Source: an uncultured Clostridia bacterium
GTDB lineage: Bacteria > Bacillota > Clostridia > Oscillospirales > CAG-272
Reading direction: 5' to 3'
DNA length: 13,364 nt
Assembly (NCBI GenBank): GCA_937934385.1
Contig: CALGZV010000085.1
Span: 1-13,364 of the forward strand
The position numbers and the translations under genes were made by a program. The notes under the pieces are model-generated. The model saw only the letters and a program-made list of their open reading frames with translations. It had not been told where the DNA came from and searched no databases. Of the stretch, positions 6,242 through 13,364 are shown piece after piece (the stretch's first letter is position 1; every line of letters begins with the position of its first letter).

Positions 6242-6270
6242 AGTATAGCACATGAATCGGTATTTGTCAA
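6242..6270 (-). promoter_or_regulatory. SigmaA-type promoter of the ilvE T-box transcript
   Basis: On the minus strand, TTGACA (6265-6270), a 17-base spacer and TATACT (6242-6247). The -35 is perfect and the -10 has one mismatch. It lies 46 bases after the thiC stop, so ilvE has its own start separate from the thi operon. Confidence 0.93.
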
Positions 6271-6316
6271 GCAAAATTCTCAAGAAACACGTGTGTTTTT
6301 GCAGTGTAAAGCTGAA

Positions 6317-7630
6317 TTATTTTTCAGTGCAAAATTTCACTTTTTTACCTTCAAGGATCATATTGGTCGTTCTGACCGCGCACATCTTTCCGCACATCGA
6401 ACAGGTATGCCTGTCTGACGGAGGAGTGCTTTCAAAATATTCGCGTGCTTTTTCACCGTCTATTGCAAGGTTGAACATTTCCTCCCAGTCAACCTTATGA
6501 CGTGCCTGTGCCATTGCGTTATCCCTCTCCCGCGCATGCGGAACGCCCTTAGCAATGTCCGCTGCATGTGCGGCGATCCGGCTCGCCACAATTCCTTCCT
6601 TTACGTCGGAAAGATCGGGAAGTCTCAGATGCTCTGCCGGAGTAACATAGCAGAGGAAATCTGCTCCGCTCGCTGCAGCTATTGCCCCGCCTATCGCTGA
6701 GGTTATATGATCGTATCCCGGTGCGATATCGGTTACAAGCGGGCCGAGTACATAGAAAGGAGCATTATGGCATATTCGTTTTTGAAGCTTCATATTGGCT
6801 TCGATCTCGTTCATTGCCATATGGCCGGGACCCTCTACCATAACCTGAACGTCCTTAGCCCATGCCCTTTCGGTAAGTGCGCCGAGTTCGATAAGCTCGC
6901 TTATCTGCCCGGCGTCCGTGCTGTCGTCGATGCATCCCGGGCGAAGCGCATCGCCGAGACTTATCGTAACATCATATTCACGAAGAATTTCAAGCACTTC
7001 ATCGTAATGCTCATAAAAAGGATTTTCATTTCCTGTCATCATCATCCATGCAAAAAGCAGAGAACCGCCGCGCGATACGATATTCATTTTGCGTCCTTCG
7101 CGCATAAAAGCTTCAACTGCACGCCTGTTTATTCCAGCGTGTATTGTCATAAAGTCAACGCCTTCCTCAGCGTGCGCGCGGATGACGCGTAAAAAATCCT
7201 CTGCGGTTATCTCAAGCAGATCCTTTTCCAGATAGCCTATTGCATCATACATGGGAACGGTTCCGATCATTGCAGGTGATTTTGCAATAAGCTCTCTGCG
7301 GAATGTATTGGTTTTACCGTAGTTACTCAGATCCATGAACGCTTCCGCTCCGAACTTCAGCGCCATATCGACCTTTTTCATTTCGGTCTCATAATTTTTG
7401 CAGTCTCCCGAAATTCCGAGATTGACATTTATCTTTGTGCGGAGTCCCGTTCCGATGCCCTCGGCGGATATAGAGGTATGACGTATATTGCATGGGATTG
7501 CGATGGTACCCGATGCGACAGATTCACGGATTTTTTCCGGATCTGTGTATTCTTTTTCAGCTACAAGCCTCATTTCGGGTGTTATGATTCCTTTTTTAGC
7601 GGCTTCCATCTGTGTTTTGTAATTTCTCAT
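6317..7630 (-). CDS. thiC: Phosphomethylpyrimidine synthase ThiC
   Basis: A 437-residue radical-SAM enzyme that rearranges aminoimidazole ribotide into HMP-phosphate, the pyrimidine half of thiamine. The length fits the short form without the N-terminal domain of the E. coli type. Typical ThiC blocks are present: [110 protein letters not shown] and [13 protein letters not shown]. The C-terminal cluster motif is CSMCGKMC (Cys410, 413, 417), which is CX2CX3C. This is one residue tighter than the CX2CX4C of the long forms, and I believe it is usual in short ones. GAGAGGA about 11 bases upstream supports the ATG. It is the last gene of the thi operon, 35 bases after thiD. Confidence 0.97.
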   Translation of the reverse strand: MRNYKTQMEAAKKGIITPEMRLVAEKEYTDPEKIRESVASGTIAIPCNIRHTSISAEGIGTGLRTKINVNLGISGDCKNYETEMKKVDMALKFGAEAFMDLSNYGKTNTFRRELIAKSPAMIGTVPMYDAIGYLEKDLLEITAEDFLRVIRAHAEEGVDFMTIHAGINRRAVEAFMREGRKMNIVSRGGSLLFAWMMMTGNENPFYEHYDEVLEILREYDVTISLGDALRPGCIDDSTDAGQISELIELGALTERAWAKDVQVMVEGPGHMAMNEIEANMKLQKRICHNAPFYVLGPLVTDIAPGYDHITSAIGGAIAAASGADFLCYVTPAEHLRLPDLSDVKEGIVASRIAAHAADIAKGVPHARERDNAMAQARHKVDWEEMFNLAIDGEKAREYFESTPPSDRHTCSMCGKMCAVRTTNMILEGKKVKFCTEK

Positions 7631-7665
7631 AATATATTATCCTCTCATAAAATATCTAGTTTATA

Positions 7666-8475
7666 TTATACGGCCGGATCTTCGGAAAATCTGCTTCTTA
7701 TGTCAAAGGCGTGATTTATAGGACCGCTTCCTGCTCCGAGATTCAGCATTGCGGACAGAGCGCCGGTTATATATTCCTTAGCGCGTCCGACCGACTCTTC
7801 AAGATTTAGTCCTTTTGCGAGATTCGCGGCTATGGCACTCGACAGTGTGCATCCTGTTCCGTGTGTATTGGGGTTATCTATCCTATTTCCCTCAAACCAC
7901 GTTATTGTATCATTACAGAGCAGGAGATCATCGGCGTTATCAGTGCTGTGTCCGCCTTTGCACAGAACAGAACATCCATACTGCTTTTCTATTATCTGTG
8001 CTGCCTTTATCATATCTTGCCTGCCGGTGATCTTTATACCTGAAAGTACTTCTGCTTCCGGTATATTCGGAGTTACAACTGTTGCAAGCGGAAGAAGCTC
8101 TTTCTCGATCGTTTCTACTGTACCGTTGTTTATAAGTTTTGAACCGCTTGTAGCTACCATTACCGGATCGACAACGATATTTTTCGCGGAAAAATATCTG
8201 AGTCTTGATGCTATTGTCCGTACGAGCCCGTCTGAAGACACCATACCTGTTTTTACCGCGTCCGGACGGATATCGGCAAATACACTGTCTATCTGCTTTT
8301 GCAGAAAATCCTCTGATACCTCTGATATTGCGGTGACTCCGGTAGTGTTTTGTGCGGTGAGTGCCGTTACAGCACTCATTGAATAAACTCCGTTAGCTGT
8401 CATTGTTTTGATATCAGCCTGTATTCCCGCTCCTCCCGACGAGTCGCTTCCGGCTATCGTAAGCGCTGTTTTCAT
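7666..8475 (-). CDS. thiD: Hydroxymethylpyrimidine/phosphomethylpyrimidine kinase
   Basis: A 269-residue ribokinase-like kinase that converts HMP to HMP-P and then to HMP-PP, the substrate for ThiE. AIAGSDSSGGAGIQAD-type sequence at residues 7-21 is the substrate-binding signature. VTALTAQNT (36-44), VKTGM (74-78), VVDPVMVATSG (101-111) and TPNIPEAEVL (135-144) are canonical. HGTGCTLSSAIAA (205-217) carries the anion hole and the Cys209 lid-loop position. Length and motifs are those of a single-domain ThiD, with no ThiE or ThiN fusion. It lies 32 bases after the HAD gene and feeds directly on the ThiC product encoded next. Confidence 0.96.
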   Translation of the reverse strand: MKTALTIAGSDSSGGAGIQADIKTMTANGVYSMSAVTALTAQNTTGVTAISEVSEDFLQKQIDSVFADIRPDAVKTGMVSSDGLVRTIASRLRYFSAKNIVVDPVMVATSGSKLINNGTVETIEKELLPLATVVTPNIPEAEVLSGIKITGRQDMIKAAQIIEKQYGCSVLCKGGHSTDNADDLLLCNDTITWFEGNRIDNPNTHGTGCTLSSAIAANLAKGLNLEESVGRAKEYITGALSAMLNLGAGSGPINHAFDIRSRFSEDPAV

Positions 8476-8507
8476 CTTTTATCACGCCTTTCCTGTTATT
8501 ATCTGAA

Positions 8508-9182
8508 TTATTTTGAGATGTTGGAAAGTTTTTCTGCACGTGCTATAAATCCGTCGAAATCGCTGTATTCTGTCAGATATATGTCCGAGGTCTCTTTGAC
8601 ACGGTCCTGTTCCGGTTCATGACAGTCATAAATTCCTACGGTAATAAAACCGTCTTGTGCCGCTGTTATGAGCGCATAAAGCGCATCCTCAAAAACAAGT
8701 GTATCTGTCCTGGACGTATTCATAAATTCTGCCGCCTGTCTGTATATTTCCGGCGAATCCTTTCCTTTACCGGATGTCGCACATGTGAATATCTCAGCGA
8801 AATATTCCGACACTCCGAGACGGTATAGGGCGCCGCTTATAAGCTCTCTGTCAGATGCTGTTGCTACGCACATTTTAACGCCGTGTTTATTCAGCCGGGC
8901 AAGAAAATCCGTAACTCCCGGTTTGAGCTTTGTCTCGGTCAGATAATACTGTCTCAGCATATTATTTACTCCGTCGGTTATTTCATTTACGGAGAGGGAC
9001 ACGCCATATTCTTCACGGTAGTAGCATGCAGCCTGATGAAGATTCATCTTTTTGAATATTTTCGCGAGATCTTCCCGCGGCTTGTAGCCTATGCTTCGCA
9101 GATACTTCTCCCCGATCGTATCCCAAACGGACATTGAATCGAGAAGCGTGCCGTCTGCGTCAAATATTGCGCCTTTTATCAT
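8508..9182 (-). CDS. HAD-superfamily phosphatase (subfamily I, beta-phosphoglucomutase-like) inside the thi operon
   Basis: A 224-residue haloacid-dehalogenase phosphohydrolase. Motif I is FDADGTLLDS with nucleophile Asp8 and acid/base Asp10. Motif II is in VATAS with Ser110, motif III is Lys141 in GKGKDSPE, and motif IV is FEDA with Glu165 and Asp166, so all catalytic residues are present. Residues about 16-85 are the helical cap typical of the PGM/phosphoglycolate phosphatase branch. Its ATG overlaps the thiE stop by four bases (ATGA), so it is translationally coupled to thiE and clearly an operon member. The substrate cannot be read from sequence. Candidates are thiamine phosphate (to give thiamine for a pyrophosphokinase), HMP-P, or a toxic side product. 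The enzyme class is certain and the pathway role is inference. Confidence 0.93.
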   Translation of the reverse strand: MIKGAIFDADGTLLDSMSVWDTIGEKYLRSIGYKPREDLAKIFKKMNLHQAACYYREEYGVSLSVNEITDGVNNMLRQYYLTETKLKPGVTDFLARLNKHGVKMCVATASDRELISGALYRLGVSEYFAEIFTCATSGKGKDSPEIYRQAAEFMNTSRTDTLVFEDALYALITAAQDGFITVGIYDCHEPEQDRVKETSDIYLTEYSDFDGFIARAEKLSNISK

Positions 9183-9820
9183 ATGCCGACGACCTCTGCC
9201 GCTTTTTTTCGCAGCTTTTCTGTTTCCGTGGCAATATTGTCAGCCGAAAATATTGCAGACACTGCGGCGATACCGCACATTCCTCCTCCGCGCAGCTGTT
9301 CGATATTATCGTAAGTAATACCTCCTATCGCAACTGCCGGAATCGAGACGGACGAACATATCTCGTGTAACTGACCGCATGTTATTCTGATTGCATTTTG
9401 TTTGGTAGGCGAATGGAATACTGCGCCTACTCCGATATAGTCTGACCCTGCCGACTCGGCTGCTCTTGCCTGCTGAACGCTTTTGGCAGTTGCACCTATT
9501 ATGAAATTTTCTCCCGCAGCTTTGCGTATTTCGGCAACCGGAGCATCATCTATTCCGACGTGAACGCCGGCAGCGCCGCTTCTCAGCGCAGCTTCTGCAT
9601 TATCATTTATGATGAGCGGTACGCCATATTCGCTGCAAAGCTTGCCTATTTTTATTGCTTCCTTTACAAGGGAGTCTGTATCAAGACCTTTTTCGCGCAA
9701 TTGAACAAGTGTTGCACCGCCGCAAAGCGCATCTTCAATCTGCTCATACAGGCTTTGCCGTCCGATCCATGAACGGTCGGTTACTGCATACAAAAGCAGC
9801 ATTTCCTTGCTGAATTTCAT
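9179..9820 (-). CDS. thiE: Thiamine phosphate synthase
   Basis: A 213-residue TIM-barrel enzyme that condenses HMP-PP with the thiazole phosphate carboxylate to make thiamine phosphate. All signature motifs are present: LYAVTDR at the start, QLREKGLD (40-47), the metal-binding IINDNAEAA, GVHVGIDD, IGATAKS in the place of IGxSxH, GAVFHSPTK for pyrophosphate binding, VAIGGIT and a GIAAVSAIF ending. It is the true ThiE of the two TIM-barrel paralogues here, since it keeps NDN and SPTK, which the neighbour TenI lacks. AAGGAG overlaps the tenI stop and serves as its ribosome binding site; the gap is 12 bases. Its stop overlaps the HAD start. Confidence 0.95.
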   Translation of the reverse strand: MKFSKEMLLLYAVTDRSWIGRQSLYEQIEDALCGGATLVQLREKGLDTDSLVKEAIKIGKLCSEYGVPLIINDNAEAALRSGAAGVHVGIDDAPVAEIRKAAGENFIIGATAKSVQQARAAESAGSDYIGVGAVFHSPTKQNAIRITCGQLHEICSSVSIPAVAIGGITYDNIEQLRGGGMCGIAAVSAIFSADNIATETEKLRKKAAEVVGI

Positions 9821-9832
9821 CTTCTTTCTCCT

Positions 9833-10429
9833 TTAAATCCGGAAATTAAACTCTGAAATAATCTTTTTCGGATCGTCACAGCACATTATTCCGCTCATGA
9901 TGCATGCTCCGCTTGCACCTGCCTGATATATCTCAGTGATACGTTCGGGCGTTATACCGCCTATTGCGTATACCGGAACAGACACGTTTTTGCATATTTC
10001 CGACAGAAATTGTATTCCCCGTCCGGGCGTTCCTGCCTTACATTCTGTGTCGAATATATGTCCTGCAGTTATGTATGTGCATCCGAGCGATTTCGCCTCT
10101 TTTGCCTCATCAGCCGAATGGCATGACGCGCCTATTACAGAGAAGTTTTTTATGTCTGTACCGAGCGTTCTCAGACGGCTTATCGGCAGATGTATTTTGT
10201 CTGCACCGAGCCTTATTGCGGCATGTACAAAGCTGTGAAGTATGCACGGTGTTCCTGCTTCTTCGCAGATCGACATGATCTGCCGTGCAAGCATTTCATA
10301 TTCGTCTTCGGAAAGATTTTTTTCACGAAGGATTATTCCTGCCGGGTGAGCTTCCGCGATAAGCTTTATGTGCGCAATGAAGTCTCCTTTACACAGCGCC
10401 ATGTTTGTTATACAAATAATATCAGACAT
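9833..10429 (-). CDS. tenI: Thiazole tautomerase TenI
   Basis: A 198-residue ThiE-like TIM barrel. The stretch AGHIFDTECKAGTPGRGIQF lines up with the GHVFETDCKKG...GRG region of Bacillus subtilis TenI as I recall it, and His124 takes the place of the catalytic His122. IGASCHSADEA, VYAIGGITPERI and ACIMSGIM also follow TenI. ThiE's metal/pyrophosphate residues are missing: the NDN position reads LHS and there is no SPTK. So it should not make thiamine phosphate. It should instead aromatise the thiazole tautomer released by ThiG. The start ATG overlaps the thiH stop by 8 bases with no strong ribosome binding site, which suggests translational coupling. Automated annotation may well call it a second thiE. 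Confidence 0.88.
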   Translation of the reverse strand: MSDIICITNMALCKGDFIAHIKLIAEAHPAGIILREKNLSEDEYEMLARQIMSICEEAGTPCILHSFVHAAIRLGADKIHLPISRLRTLGTDIKNFSVIGASCHSADEAKEAKSLGCTYITAGHIFDTECKAGTPGRGIQFLSEICKNVSVPVYAIGGITPERITEIYQAGASGACIMSGIMCCDDPKKIISEFNFRI

Positions 10430-11675
10430 AAAGATAATCGTTCAGAACAGGCTGCAAGCCGTTTTCGGATATGTCGCTGTACATTTTTTCAAAGCTTCTT
10501 CCGTCGTTTATCTCGAACTGTTCGTCTCCCTCTGCGCAGTCCGATTCCTTTCCGGTATACTTGCTTTCATGATCGCCGATTCCCGTTGAAACTCCGGCGG
10601 AAACTTTAGTCGCTGCGATCTTTATTATTCCGTTGCGGAATTCTTCGCTTTCGCGCGATGAGACCGTGATACCGACAAAAGGCAGAAATATTCGATATGC
10701 GCATATTACCTGGCATAGCTGGCGCTCATGAACATCGAGCGGATTTATCCGGTCGTTGTTGATTATAGGGCGCAGACGCGGACATGAGAGAGACATCTCT
10801 GCCTGAGGATATTTTCTTTGCAGATAATAAACATGCAGTGCGCTTGCCAGCGCGTCTTTGCGGAAGTCCGACAGTCCGAGCAGAGCGGAGAATGCAACAC
10901 CGCGCATTCCCGCCATAAGCGCTCTTTCCTGTGCATCGAAACGGTAGGGCCACACTCTTTTATGCCCGAGAAGATGAAGCTTTTCGTACTTTTCGGTATC
11001 ATAGGTCTCCTGAAATACGGTAACGTAGTCAGCTCCGCACTGATGCAGATACCGGTATTCGTCGGTATTGACAGGATAAATCTCAAGTCCGACCGATCTG
11101 AAATATTTTCTTGCAAGCCTGCATGCCTCTCCGATATATTCTACACTGCTCTTCGCACGGCTTTCTCCGGTCAGGATAAGTATCTCCTCCATTCCCGAAT
11201 CTGCGATTATCTTCATTTCCCGCTCTATCTGTTCGGCTGACAGCTTCATTCTGTTTATATCATTATAGCAGTTAAAACCGCAGTAAACGCAGTAGTTTTC
11301 GCAGTAGTTTGCAATGTACAGAGGAGTGAACATATATACGGTGTTTCCGAAATGTCTTCCTGTCTCGATCCGCGCCCGCTCTGCCATCTGCTCAAGAAAC
11401 GGTTCTGCTGCCGGTGAGAGCAGAGCGCACAGATCCTCGACCGTGCAGCGGTCATGCTCGAGAGCTGCTTTTACATCTTTGGCCGTATATGCTGCGCTGT
11501 CATACGCCTTGACTTTGCTCATTACCTTTTCGCATATATCCGATCTTATCTGCTCCATACCGGGCATGTATTGCATATGATCCGTTCTCGATGACGGATC
11601 GTTTTCGAGTTTGTGTTTCTTTTCGAGAGCCTTCTGTGACAGCTTACCCGAATCTACAAAAAAACTGTTTTCCAT
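10422..11675 (-). CDS. thiH: 2-iminoacetate synthase ThiH (radical SAM, tyrosine lyase)
   Basis: A 417-residue oxygen-sensitive radical-SAM enzyme that cleaves tyrosine to dehydroglycine and p-cresol, supplying the C2-N unit of the thiazole. The cluster motif is CENYCVYC (Cys125, 129, 132). Other ThiH blocks are HFGNTVYMFTPLYIANYC, ILILTGESR, GLEIYPVNTDEY, FQETYDTEKYEKLH, YRFDAQERALMAGMRGVAFSALLGL, SCPRLRP, ATKVSAGVSTG, GDEQFEINDGRS and the GLQPVLNDY C-terminus. It begins with about 30 residues (to RTDHMQYMPG) more than I expect from clostridial relatives. The ATG is nevertheless backed by TGAGG about eight bases upstream, whose TGA is the thiG stop. It replaces the oxygen-using ThiO, in line with an anaerobe. 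Confidence 0.96.
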   Translation of the reverse strand: MENSFFVDSGKLSQKALEKKHKLENDPSSRTDHMQYMPGMEQIRSDICEKVMSKVKAYDSAAYTAKDVKAALEHDRCTVEDLCALLSPAAEPFLEQMAERARIETGRHFGNTVYMFTPLYIANYCENYCVYCGFNCYNDINRMKLSAEQIEREMKIIADSGMEEILILTGESRAKSSVEYIGEACRLARKYFRSVGLEIYPVNTDEYRYLHQCGADYVTVFQETYDTEKYEKLHLLGHKRVWPYRFDAQERALMAGMRGVAFSALLGLSDFRKDALASALHVYYLQRKYPQAEMSLSCPRLRPIINNDRINPLDVHERQLCQVICAYRIFLPFVGITVSSRESEEFRNGIIKIAATKVSAGVSTGIGDHESKYTGKESDCAEGDEQFEINDGRSFEKMYSDISENGLQPVLNDYLYV

Positions 11676-11685
11676 TGCCGTTACC

Positions 11686-12456
11686 TCAGTCTCTTAAAAA
11701 TCCGGTGAGAGGATCCGACGCTGACGCGCCTCTTGTCAGTACCCGTCCCGGTTTCGCGAGAAATGCCCGTCGTCCAGCTTCGATTGCAAGGCGGAACGCC
11801 GAAGCCATAAGCGGAAGCTCTCCGGCTGTTGCAAGCGCGGTGTTCGCCATTATGGCTGACGCTCCCATTTCCATAGCTTCGCATGCTTGGGACGGCTTTC
11901 CGATTCCTGCGTCAACGATCACCGGAAGCTCGGTTTCGTCTATCAGTATCTGAATAAAGTCTTTTGTTGAAAGTCCCTTGTTGGAGCCGATAGGCGCTGC
12001 AAGCGGCATTATAGCAGCGGCTCCCGCACTTTCAAGATCTCTTGCGATATTGAGATCGGGATACATGTACGGCATAACTATGAAACCATCATTTGCAAGG
12101 ATCTCAGTTGCTTTTACGGTTTCCTGATTGTCGGGAAGCAGATACTTTGAGTCGCGCATTATTTCGATCTTTACAAAGTTTCCGCATCCAAGCTCGCGCG
12201 CAAGTCTTGCGATACGTACTGCCTCCTCTGCGTTTCTTGCTCCGGAGGTGTTGGGCAGAAGCGTTATCCCGTCCGGAATATAGTCAAGAATATTTTCATG
12301 CTCCTTTGTATTCGCACGGCGGACAGCAAGGGTGATTATCTCGGCTCCTGCGTCTTTTACAGCCGATTCTATTAAGTCCAGCGAATATTTTCCCGATCCG
12401 AGAATAAATCTCGAGTTAAATTCGTGTCCGCCTATGATCAGTTTATCATTTTCCAT
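11686..12456 (-). CDS. thiG: Thiazole synthase ThiG
   Basis: A 256-residue TIM barrel, exactly the usual length. It forms an imine with 1-deoxy-D-xylulose 5-phosphate, accepts sulfur from ThiS thiocarboxylate and dehydroglycine from ThiH, and releases the thiazole tautomer. The Schiff-base lysine is Lys96 in FVKIEI, the same number as in Bacillus subtilis. Also present are ILGSGKY (18-24), ITLAVRR (41-47), [16 protein letters not shown] (65-80), [33 protein letters not shown] and [10 protein letters not shown]. The start at 12456 is chosen over the longer open frame because GAAGGA lies about seven bases upstream and [10 protein letters not shown] begins the conserved fold. It sits 22 bases after thiF and 10 bases before thiH, which uses part of its stop codon as a ribosome binding site. 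Confidence 0.96.
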   Translation of the reverse strand: MENDKLIIGGHEFNSRFILGSGKYSLDLIESAVKDAGAEIITLAVRRANTKEHENILDYIPDGITLLPNTSGARNAEEAVRIARLARELGCGNFVKIEIMRDSKYLLPDNQETVKATEILANDGFIVMPYMYPDLNIARDLESAGAAAIMPLAAPIGSNKGLSTKDFIQILIDETELPVIVDAGIGKPSQACEAMEMGASAIMANTALATAGELPLMASAFRLAIEAGRRAFLAKPGRVLTRGASASDPLTGFLRD

Positions 12457-12478
12457 TATCTTTCCTTCTTTCCTGTGT

Positions 12479-13120
12479 TTATGCATCGTACTGACCTGCA
12501 ATAATCCGCAAAACCGTATGGGCCTGATGTGCTGCACAGATCATTACGCGAGACGGAAAAACAATTCCGTATTCCGATATATCGCTTACGCCGTCTCCGC
12601 ATATGTAAAGGCGGCTTGAAACTTTGCGCGTGGTTACGGTATTTGCTGATGAAATTCCTGCCATACCGGACGCTGCTACTATATATTTGCCCGGCATTTT
12701 TTCGAGAACATGGTTTACGAGCATTGCTTTTTCCTCAGCACGGTCGAACGCCTCGCAGACAATTTCGCAGTTTCCGATCAGCCGACTTGCGTTTTCTTCA
12801 CTGATGCGCTCCGTATATGTGTGAATTTCCGTATACGTGGATATAGTGCGGAGATTTTCTGCCAGTGCATCGGTTTTATACATTCCGGTTTGCGTCATAA
12901 AATACTGCTGTCTGCCGATGTTTGAAAGATCAACTCTGTCAAAATCTATCAGTCGGAGCATTCCTATTCCCGACCGCACAAGTATTGCGGCAATGTTTGA
13001 ACCGAGTCCGCCGAGTCCGCATATCGCAACGGATGATGACGAGATACGCTTCTGAAGCTCACTGCCGTGTTTTCCTGCAAGCGCAGAAAAAAATTCTTCT
13101 TTTGTCGGAAATTCTCCCAT
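12479..13120 (-). CDS. thiF: ThiS adenylyltransferase ThiF (short, family 2)
   Basis: A 213-residue E1-like protein of the HesA/MoeB/ThiF superfamily that adenylates the ThiS C-terminal glycine. GLGGLGS (35-41) is the nucleotide loop, [15 protein letters not shown] (59-73) holds the ATP/Mg-binding Asp and the Arg finger, Lys82 is in YKTDAL, and [10 protein letters not shown] (122-131) gives the conserved Asp126. It lacks the two CXXC zinc pairs and the C-terminal catalytic Cys region of E. coli ThiF (about 250 residues). This matches the short family-2 ThiF of clostridia. A TTG start at 13138 is possible. I choose ATG at 13120, since GGAGG lies six bases upstream, inside the last codons of thiS; the gap to the thiS stop is one base. 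Confidence 0.93.
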   Translation of the reverse strand: MGEFPTKEEFFSALAGKHGSELQKRISSSSVAICGLGGLGSNIAAILVRSGIGMLRLIDFDRVDLSNIGRQQYFMTQTGMYKTDALAENLRTISTYTEIHTYTERISEENASRLIGNCEIVCEAFDRAEEKAMLVNHVLEKMPGKYIVAASGMAGISSANTVTTRKVSSRLYICGDGVSDISEYGIVFPSRVMICAAHQAHTVLRIIAGQYDA

Positions 13121-13121
13121 A

Positions 13122-13316
13122 TCAGCCTCCTCCGACAAAGCTCACTATTTCGACGGTATCTCCGTTTTGCAGTATTGTTGCGGAATATTCGGATTTCGGA
13201 ACGATCTCACCGCTTCTTTCTACAGCGATACGCATCGGATCATAGTCGGTTTCCGACAGATACTCCGACAGAGTTTTTCCTGCAATATCAAATTCTTCTC
13301 CGTTGATCTTTACCAT
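13122..13316 (-). CDS. thiS: Sulfur carrier protein ThiS
   Basis: A 64-residue ubiquitin-like (beta-grasp) carrier. It begins MVKINGEEFD and ends SFVGGG, the required C-terminal Gly-Gly that ThiF adenylates and that is then turned into a thiocarboxylate for ThiG. RIAVERSGEIVPKSEY and the late QNGDTVEIV strand are typical. The ATG at 13314-13316 has AAGGAG about eight bases upstream (about 13324-13330). A longer open frame reaching 13361 has no support. It is the first gene of the thi operon seen here. Only 48 bases of leader are inside the window, and they show no recognisable TPP riboswitch element; one would be expected further right. Confidence 0.96.
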   Translation of the reverse strand: MVKINGEEFDIAGKTLSEYLSETDYDPMRIAVERSGEIVPKSEYSATILQNGDTVEIVSFVGGG

Positions 13317-13364
13317 AGAATATCTCCTTTTGTATTTGCCGCAGACGATTCGGATATACAATAA
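13317..13364 (-). other. Start of the thiS leader, cut by the window edge
   Basis: It holds the thiS ribosome binding site (AAAGGAG) and about 35 further bases. I see no promoter box and none of the conserved TPP-riboswitch (Thi-box) segments in this short piece. Whether the operon is TPP-controlled cannot be judged here. Confidence 0.5.

Noticed and set aside
5707..6255. 182-codon plus-strand open frame across the ilvE 5' end and leader
   Set aside because: It covers the antisense of a T-box riboswitch, a terminator and a coding start. The translation has no family resemblance.
6286..6301. AAACACGTGTGTTTTT as a terminator after thiC
   Set aside because: The stem is about six pairs with almost no loop, and its T-run faces the plus strand, the wrong direction for thiC.
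6707..7192. 161-codon plus-strand open frame within thiC
   Set aside because: It is antisense to strongly conserved ThiC motifs, with a His/Cys-rich nonsense-like composition.
1..13364. CRISPR array, tRNA, rRNA, integrase or insertion sequence
   Set aside because: No spaced identical repeats, cloverleaf-like sequence, transposase motif or paired terminal repeats were seen in the window.

Overview
The window looks like the chromosome of a strictly anaerobic, fairly low-GC Bacillota member of the class Clostridia, perhaps Ruminococcus- or Oscillospiraceae-like. The grounds are strong AGGAG-type ribosome binding sites, a T-box riboswitch ahead of ilvE, oxygen-sensitive ThiH in the thiamine operon, a DUF6514-type small protein and a membrane-tethered XRE regulator. 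This placement is inference; there is no rRNA or tRNA to anchor it.

Left part (1-4767) is a patchwork of single genes. It opens with the 3' part of a type IA topoisomerase (TopB-like, + strand, cut by the window edge). Next is an XRE regulator fused to six membrane helices (+). A short, strongly terminated minus-strand operon follows, made of an XRE regulator and a DUF6514 protein that overlap by 14 bases, with a repeat-rich operator around the start. Beside it lies a decayed RelB/DinJ-YafQ type toxin-antitoxin module, whose pieces can still be read in shifted frames. Then comes an orphan six-helix membrane protein (+) behind a near-consensus promoter. A 42-bp perfect palindrome, probably a two-way terminator, closes this part.

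Middle part (4768-6270) is ilvE, a branched-chain aminotransferase, on the minus strand. Its leader of about 400 bases carries a consensus promoter, a T-box riboswitch (likely Ile AUC specifier), the T-box bulge and a terminator hairpin.

Right part (6317-13316) is one compact minus-strand thiamine operon in the order thiS-thiF-thiG-thiH-tenI-thiE-HAD phosphatase-thiD-thiC. Most junctions overlap or nearly touch. ThiF activates ThiS, ThiH makes dehydroglycine from tyrosine, ThiG builds the thiazole, TenI tautomerises it, ThiC makes HMP-P, ThiD phosphorylates it, and ThiE joins the halves to thiamine phosphate. The HAD protein is the one member without an assigned step; a thiamine-phosphate phosphatase is an attractive hypothesis. 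The operon's promoter, and any TPP riboswitch, would lie to the right of the window.

I found no wholly new system. The least explained items are the HAD gene inside the thi operon, the XRE/DUF6514 unit with its operator, the nested inverted repeat at 2632-2693, and the layered remains of the toxin-antitoxin pair.
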